In this document: piece after piece, positions 56,811 to 64,000 of the stretch
Position numbering within the stretch: position 1 is the stretch's first letter
How the letters are laid out: the number at the start of each line of letters is the position of its first letter
NCBI GenBank assembly: GCA_008638375.1
Contig: CM018038.1
Coordinates: 31,222,753-31,286,752, forward strand
Direction: 5' to 3'
DNA: 64,000 nucleotides
Source: Nyssa sinensis
Taxonomy: Eukaryota; Streptophyta; Magnoliopsida; Cornales; Nyssaceae
Notes under the pieces: model-generated
What the model saw: the letters and a program-made list of their open reading frames with translations, nothing else
Database searches by the model: none
Told to the model about the DNA's origin: nothing
Position numbers and translations under genes: made by a program

Positions 56811-56857
56811 AGGCCATGTGGTCTAGAAAAGATGAAAAAACATCATTGTAAAGAAGC
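56811..56857. repeat. Second copy of a 47-bp direct repeat (first copy 53153-53198)
   Basis: AAGGCCATGTGGTCTAGAAA...GATGAAAAAACATCATTG matches AAGGCTATGCGGCCTAAAGA...GATGAAAAAATGTCATTG. One copy lies 98 bp left of the Mutator-like element and one directly at its right flank. Confidence 0.75.
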
Positions 56858-57344
56858 ATCTCTTCAACTCTTCCCTTTTTCCGTCGCCGACCACAATCCA
56901 TGTCATTTTTCCCTACTATTATTATCACTTTGTTTCTCCTTTTTTATGTGCCATATTTATAGCTTTGCTTTTTTATGAGCCACTATGATCCATTTTTCTT
57001 TTTTCCTTTTTTGTTTTCATTACAATTTTACCTTGTGTTTTTGGAACATTCACCAGCTCATGCGTCTCTTTTTTAAACAGCCAGACTCTTCAGCTTCAGC
57101 ACAGTAACTCTCCTCTCTCAACGTCTCTTTCTCTCTTATAAAATCTATAGACATTGTTATTAAGCCAGTTTCTCATAAATCCTTTTTTTTTTTTTTGTAA
57201 GTTTTTAACATAAAATATTCACTATATTTTCAAATGAAATATGAGAGGTGATATGGGTTGAGAGGCTAGTCATTAGGAAAGTTGTTTAATAATTTTCTTT
57301 TTAAATGAGAATAATTTTGAATTTATAATCATTCTCTTCAATTT
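56858..57344. other. T-rich region without a gene
   Basis: Pyrimidine-rich, low-complexity; no coding exon recognised. Confidence 0.5.
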
Positions 57345-60300
57345 TGTTGCACCCATGACCCGCAGGGCTAAACTAAGGGGTCATTGGACCCCGATAAGGT
57401 GGGTAATAGGACTAACCATCCTAGTCAAGTACTTGAAATACCAGCCATTTTTTTTTGAATTGACTTCCTTTAATTGGTTTCAGTTTGGTTTCCCAATTAG
57501 ACTTGTTCAAGTCCTGTAACGGGATTAAATGAATTAGATTACATTCACAATGTAACTATATCAAATATCTATCAACTGTATCAAATAAGGTATGTCCAGA
57601 GCTGACTCTATAGTTCTTATATATATGACATATACATGAATAGTCTCAAGGGTACATACACTTTTAATAAACATAACAGAATAAATACAAGGATGTAATT
57701 AAATGCTATACTGACTTAAGTCCATCTTGTACTACTCCTGCAACTATCTTCCATCAATGTCAATACCTGCCATTCCCATAAACAGCAAGGGTGAGCCATA
57801 ACGCTCAATAGGGTTTCCCAAAATAAACAAGCAAGTAGCATGCCAAAAGCTAATGCAAGTCCAAAGAGGACACACCTTATAGTTCAATATGCATCACAAG
57901 CACACCATATCAGCATATCCCAAACACAGGCATAAGCATAAGTATAAAAAAGGTATCGTACCACTACATGTGGTTTGACAATAATAGTCAGGTGGTCGAC
58001 ATATAGAGGTTGGATACATAATACAAGTAAAAACATATAATTCTATGAAGCACATCCATTTCCTATTTTAATGCCACAAGAACAACGTATATAAACATAT
58101 AGCCAATCACAAGAGGTAAGTATAAACTTACCAACCCCACGACACAGCTCCGTTTCCTATTCAAAGCCACAAAACAATGTATGCATTCACAGCTAAGCAA
58201 CCATTCATAATTGCCATTGTATCACAACTAGCAGTGTACAATCCATTAATAATCACAATGAAGTTTCATAGATAAGTCAAGGCAAATAATCTCAAGTGAA
58301 TCAATCCATAACAAAAAGGGATAAAGTCTTATTCATCTCATTCTATTCTCTCAATAATCTCAATCCTATGAGTATTCATCTAATTTGACTCTTGGTAAGT
58401 CTAAGTGCTTTACAGACTATTAACCCGATGGAGACAAACAACCACCCGCGTGGGTTTACTACTCGTAAGCAGAAGGGAGACACCATCCCTATCATAAATG
58501 AAACCTCGGGTAAAGCTCAATCTCACTATGCTCAAAAGCACATAAAAGAAGTGACTAATTCCTATCCCAAGTCATTTTCTCATAAGTGTTCTCATCCACA
58601 ATTCCAATATCTCAATCTACACCACAAACAATGCTCATTAATATCAATATCCTCTTAAATCTCACATCGCTCAAGTATAGTCAACAATATGCATATCAGC
58701 ATCATTCATATCCACAACAACACTAACAACCATAAGAGAAGATATATGATTTAACAAATAGATATAGGAGTAACATTGATCATATATCCATGACAGAAAT
58801 AAAAATCATGATAAACATCAACATAGCAATCACATGTATCCAATACCACCATGCAAATATCCAACATCATAGCATTCAATGTAATAGTTATACCAGACTG
58901 ATAAATCAGTTAGATGGAAATCAAAAGTGATAACAAATATCTTGTGTATATCATATAACAATAAGTCAGGACTTTGCCTTAGTCCCAATCATCACTCCAC
59001 TACTAGGAGACTCCACTTGTGTCTTTCATAATATTTGTCAATTGTCTTACATACCTACTATTCCATCATCGGGACCACCCTGACCCATTGCACTAAGGTA
59101 TTGTATCAAGTCTTATAGTTCTCTATGGCTAATTACTCATTAGCCTACATCTCGGGTACCTGTTTACCCAAACGGATATAAAAAACATGTTCTCAGGTAT
59201 CAAAAACCCTAAAGAAGCCCTATCGTATTGTTTCTAAGTCATTTGACTATCTTTTAAACCCATAAAGTCATTTTTATAATTTATTGGACAAATTACGCAT
59301 CTATCGAGATGCTGTCTTTCAAAACTAACATTGGAATCGGATCCAGAAGGTTTAATAATCCTAAAGATGTTCTCTTTATATTTTATCAATACTTCTAGGT
59401 ATCTGTTTCGTGTCTAGAAAAATTTTAGTAATTTCACATTTTTATGTGGGAGTACCTAAAGTCCCTATTTCATTATTTTGATATCATATTTGAGTCCCTA
59501 GCATCTAAAAACCTTAGAAATGATTCTTTTGGATCTTAATTCGGCTTTCAATTACTTAATATAAATCTAGGGGTATAATCGTCATTTTTTCACTTTATGT
59601 GGGACCATCACCGGGTCCCAATTTGTTCAATCTGATCATATATTTGAATCTCGGGCATCCAACAACCTTGGAATAGTCTATTCTGAATTTTAATTAGCCT
59701 TTAAGTTTCTTAAACTATCATTAGGGGCAATGTTATATTTTTTTATATTTATATGGGACTGCCTTAGGTCCCCGAATGTCCAAACCAACTCTACCATTGA
59801 GTCTGGAATACCCAAAAAATTTAGGAATGTCCCTTCTTGCATTTTAATTGGCTTTATTTTTAATTTTATAAATAAGTGAGTTTTTTCATAATTTCCCAAA
59901 ATTAGTTCACTAAATTGTAAATAACTCAAATAAATCTGCCCTTTTTTAATTTCTAAAATTTCAATTTCTTAAACTTGTAACCAAATAGGCCAAATTGGAT
60001 TCTATTCCCATTTTCTGGAATAGGGTTGTCCCTATTTCAATTTCAATTGTAAAATTAAGTTTCAAATCTTCCTATAGCCAAACAACCCCATAAGGCCAAA
60101 CAACCATGGGCTAGACCCAAATTCGAGACCCGACCAGGTTGACTTGTTGACCAGACACCCGGTAAACCATTGATTAGGTGGAACCGTTGACTGAAGGACC
60201 TGCTGGAACAATATTCCTTCTCTGGCGCCGGTACACTGGAGTTCTGTTTTCCATGTTTTTCTTCACCATTTTGATTGTTTTTCACCCACAACACTCCTTA

Positions 60301-61802
60301 GCTTAGATTCAAGGTTTTCATCACAAGTTTTGATGGCCAAAACACAGGATTTCGATGAATCCCGATTTTTTGACGACTTGAGAATTTCTCAATTTCTCTC
60401 AATTTCACTAATTGTTTCTCACCATTTTTGATCACATTAGATTCCCCAACATCCCATCAGTGGTTTAAGACCAAATTAGTGGATCAAAATCGTCTAAAAC
60501 ACTACAAGACCAAACTACCCGATCTCAAACCCAATTTCCAACGACCTGATCTCTTCGCCGTTTCACTCGGTGTCTACCATTGTTTATCTTGGTTTTTAAT
60601 CCAAAATCACAAACCAAGGTTCCTATAACCTATCAAGGTCCCATTCATGGTTCAAAATCCCTCAACATCTCGCAATCCAAGAAAACCCAAATCAGGTTTC
60701 TTTTTCTCACTCTATAAAGGTTGCATGCACATATACACATATACACATATACAAATACACCTCAAAACACATAAGGTTCTAACCATCCACAACCTAGATC
60801 TAAAGAGTGATAAAAGTTCCTACCTCCAAACTTGCTGTCATGCCTGTTCTTAAAGAGAGAAATTCGTAAAGAGAGAGGGAGAGTTTGCCCAAGTTCATCC
60901 ATGGCAGTCGCTCCAACTCCTAGTGTTCCATTTTCCCTTCCTTTTATTCATTCCTTCTGGTTTTCTTTCTTTTCTTCTTTTTCTTCTTTGGTCCATTGTG
61001 CATGTCCCACACACACATAAAAACACACATTCATACACACAGACACACACACCCCCCTGTTCTATGCACACACTCACCTCACACATAACACACTCTTAAT
61101 CTCTTCTTTTCACCTACAATACACACATACACTTCTTGCCATGGAAGGTAGAGTGGGAAAGACAAAGAAATATAGAGAGAGAGTTTGAACGATAGGGAGA
61201 GAGGGGTTGGCATGTGAGAGGGAGAGAATCATTGAGGGGGAAAAGGGAGGAGAGAGAAAAAGGTAGGTGGTCCTCTTTTGTCACTTCCATCACATGCACA
61301 CACACCACCTTGTCCCTTTCCTATGCATCTCACCTGTACAAAATCACCCTTTCCACCACCAATTTGTTGACACATGTCCCTCTTCTAGATGCTTTCAATA
61401 GCTTTTTGGAGAAGCTTTTCACATTTCTCGAGGTGCCATGTGGCCAGTTGGCTAACTATGCTTGCATACTAGCCCGAATTGTAACTGTCTCAAAATTGCA
61501 CCAAACTTGGTACACTAGCTAATTTCGATGCTTTGATTTTAAATATTCAATTCTTTTTCCCAAATTCCTCCATTTGGATTTTCATATTTATCTGTGTCTT
61601 GTAAATGACTATGTAGCCTCGTTACTCACACCAGTCCCGAACAAATTACCAAAATTTATTTTTAGCCTCACTATGTCATATTGATGGCTTATCAACTCAT
61701 TTTTCAATTTATCTAACTCATCTTTGATTTATCTCCAGTCTGTCCTTAGCTTATGCTGGTAATTTATCGAATTACCCTTTCATGATTTTTCGAGTCCTTA
61801 CA
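57345..61802 (-). mobile_element. Solo LTR (family 2), 4458 bp, reverse orientation
   Basis: Plus-strand ends TGTTGCACCCATGACCC and TTTCGAGTCCTTACA are flanked by a perfect AATTT duplication (57340-57344 and 61803-61807). Read on its own strand it starts TGTAAGGACTCGAAAAATCA. It carries the family's box CCACCCGCGTGGGTTTACTA (about 58441), at least three degenerate direct repeats with GGGACC and GGTC(C/T)C words spaced about 130-150 bp (59440-59880), and CA/CT-rich microsatellites toward its own 5' end (60720-61260). No protein frame longer than chance. At 4.5 kb it is long for an LTR, so an unrecognised insert is possible. Confidence 0.83.
61005..61260. repeat. CA-rich then GA-rich low-complexity block
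   Basis: CACACACA runs with interruptions (61007-61130), followed by GAGAGA-rich sequence (61170-61260). It sits in the same LTR position as the clusters at 27247 and 11605. Confidence 0.9.
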
Positions 61803-61807
61803 AATTT

Positions 61808-62345
61808 ATTTTAACTGACAGTCTTATTTAGTGATCTCCTAAGTTACATAATTTTGGAAAACCCTTGTTGATAAGGTTGGTGTGCGTTCATTGTAGGAGA
61901 GATTGACTCTCAGATCAGTGTAGAGGCAGAACTACATTAGGGGCTAGGGGCTGTAGCCTTCCCAAAATTTTGCAAAAAACTGTTACATGAAAAATTTTAT
62001 TCTATCTTAGAAAATAAAAACAAATTTCCTTCTAAAATGTGAAAAAATATACATCTAAATTGTCTTCCAATTTTGAGAATAAATTTTTTTTTTCTTTAAA
62101 ATTCTCCATCTTAACTTGGAAAAAAAAAATTCTCCTATAATTTTCTCATAAAAAATTTTCTGGATGAGTGCAGCAGAGGAGAACTCTTACTTGATGGAGC
62201 TATAAATGAGGGTTTTGACAGAGATGGTTTTCAATGATCATTAGGAGAAGGTGACTTGATAGATTTTCCATAAACACAAGGGTCTTTAGTTGTTGGGGGC
62301 TTCCACGTTGGTTTCAGTTTGTCACTAGATGGCTAGTAAAAAAAA
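61808..62345. other. AT-rich region without a gene
   Basis: Short runs such as GGGGCTAGGGGCTGTAGCC (about 61938-61958) suggest a small repeat, but no structure could be set. Confidence 0.45.
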
Positions 62346-62351
62346 AAGAGC

Positions 62352-64000
62352 AATTAAAATTCAGTCACAATCTTGGCCCATATTTAAGATTTAGTCATGT
62401 TTAGAATCTAATTTGAAAACAAGTCATGTTTTGTACCTAAATTAAAAAGAGATCATAAATATTACAAATACATCAACTTTTTAAATTTGATATTTTATAA
62501 GACAAAAATACCCCTTCAAAACAAAACACATTCCCTTATTAACTTGGTATATTCATTAAGCCCTAATGCCCTTAGAACCTTGCGATTTGTTCATCCTACC
62601 TGAGCATTCGTCATCATCTAGCAGCCATGGTCCAGTGCCATCCTCCAGCTGTTATCATCCAGCATTCGTCGTCGTTCAGTAGGTAAGTCTCTCTCTCTCT
62701 CTCTAGTTGCTTTTTTAATCATCGTCCAACTGTTTTTCTTTGTATTACTTGACATCTAGGTTCAATTTTGATTCGGATTTTAATTTGGGTATTTAATGGA
62801 TTAATAGATTTGAACTATTTTTTTTTTTATATATGAAGTATTCATTATTGTAAAACGATGGAACACATTTTTTATTGACTTCATCAAATGGATGATAACA
62901 GTTGGTTTTTACTGAATACACATGCTCACTTGTGTTAGGCCCTTTGTTACATGAACATGAAAGTAAATAGACTTGTTGATTGTTAAAGGTGAAAGTAAAG
63001 GAGTATTCTAGTGAAATCACTAAATTAGAATGGGTAGTTATCTGCTACTTGAAGTCTAAAGAGGTGAGAAACTTGACAAATAAAAAAAACAAAATTACTT
63101 TGAGGATTTGGACCTCATTACTTTTTATTTATGTATTATAAACTTACTTAAAATATTCTTACTTTTAGGTTCATGCTATGCACGAAGTGCTCAAAAGGTG
63201 CAAGTTGAAAAAGAACATTAAAAACTTACGAGTTGTGCTTCAACATGTACCACAACAATTGAATGACACATACAAATATTATGGTTTTTATATTTTTTTA
63301 ACATTCTTATATTACTCATTTTTAACATTCAAAAATGAATATTAACACTTGCATTAATTCTTGCTGGATTTTTTTGCTCAAAGTTTTGAAATGTTGGGGT
63401 GGGAGATTAACTTCCCTATTTGTCGTGGTACTCACTTCAACATCTCTTCTATATATATATATATATATATATTTGAACCAATTTTATCTATGTATTTAAA
63501 TTATGTTTTTCTTTTATGTAGGAACACATCCAATATATCCGCAAATGCTATGTGGTGGATTGGGTAATGCATCACTTGAACATAATTAGGGATCAAGTCT
63601 TGAGTCATGCCCTTAGGGAAAGATGACATGTGAAGGGCTGAGTTTGTCAAAATGTTGTGGGGTTTATGTAATTTGAACAACGTTTAACTATTGTAGATGT
63701 TTGGACATGGTGTCAACTATTGTGAATGTTGGACATGGTGTGGACACTTGTGAATGTGTAATTCATTGGAAAAATGATGTAAATACAAACTTTTTACTTT
63801 GTGTATGTTTAATTCATTTAAAATATTATGAATGTTTAGTTAAAATAGTATAAAGATGTGAATGTTTTGTAATTGTAAATAAGGTCTAAATAGCATACCC
63901 ACTTTGATGTTGCTAAACCAAGTGCAACCCTCATAACCAGAGGGAGAAACTAGGTAAAAGCTGAGGTGAAACTGTCTTAACCTAAGGTGCAACCTCATAA
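62352..64000. mobile_element. Left part of a second copy of the 53-kb Mutator-like family (runs off the window)
   Basis: GAGCAATTAAAATTCAGTCA at 62349-62368 matches the terminal repeat at 53296. AAGTGCAACCCTCATAACC at about 63919 matches GAGTGCAACCCTCACAACC at about 53799. Between them are a CT microsatellite after a possible donor (AGTAGGTAAGT, about 62680), an AT microsatellite at 63451-63472 and short open frames that I cannot assign. The interior is longer than in the 53-kb copy, so it may hold captured or transposase-related sequence, but nothing I recognise. Confidence 0.5.

Noticed and set aside
58392..58658. 88-residue plus-strand open frame
   Set aside because: It covers the conserved LTR box region read antisense to the LTR. 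No protein family is recognisable.
1..64000. CRISPR arrays, operons or prokaryotic signals
   Set aside because: The sequence is plant nuclear repeat DNA. The regular 70-bp and 98-bp arrays are tandem repeats without spacer structure.

Overview
This window is plant nuclear DNA, most likely pericentromeric or intergenic heterochromatin of a eudicot, probably a woody species with many old retrotransposons. The lineage is inferred only from the repeat types: plant L1-type LINE, Ty1/copia, a Ty3/gypsy Tat element, long TGTAA..CCCC LTRs, hAT- and Mutator-like MITEs and a plant-mobile-domain fragment. I cannot name the species. No intact protein-coding gene is visible. Nearly all recognisable coding sequence is decayed transposon protein. 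The one cellular-gene candidate is a first exon with upstream region on the minus strand at about 5.8-6.05 kb.

Layout. 0.48-2.58 kb: 5'-truncated LINE. 2.84-3.69 kb: two hAT-like MITE copies. 5.78-6.06 kb: candidate first exon and promoter. 6.96-15.19 kb: a solo LTR holding a nested second solo LTR (8.43-10.37) and a Mutator-like MITE (11.24-14.91) that is itself split by a third solo LTR (11.37-14.52). 15.2-17.2 kb: remnant of a retroelement with a plant-transposon protein. 18.88-43.06 kb: an old copia element split by a SINE (19.85-20.05), a solo LTR (20.30-22.25) and a Tat-type gypsy element (22.30-41.74, target duplication CATAT). The gypsy element is itself broken by three solo LTRs, in the gag/protease region, at the RT/RNase H junction and in integrase. 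44.3-48.5 kb: a 2.1-kb tandem duplication, each copy holding an hAT-like MITE. 49.4-50.9 kb: minus-strand copia polymerase. 51.6-52.6 kb: minus-strand plant-mobile-domain pseudogene. 53.3-56.8 kb: Mutator-like element split by a solo LTR. 57.35-61.80 kb: a 4.5-kb solo LTR. 62.35 kb to the end: start of another copy of the 53-kb Mutator-like family.

The most informative result is the insertion order. Exact target-site duplications fix the ends of most elements, and two of the nested LTRs can be removed to restore an uninterrupted reading frame of the host retrotransposon. There are nine solo-LTR-like units and only one element with both LTRs. The Tat element also carries a 70-bp tandem array after pol and an antisense reading frame with two plausible introns. 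Together these are the closest thing here to an unusual system.
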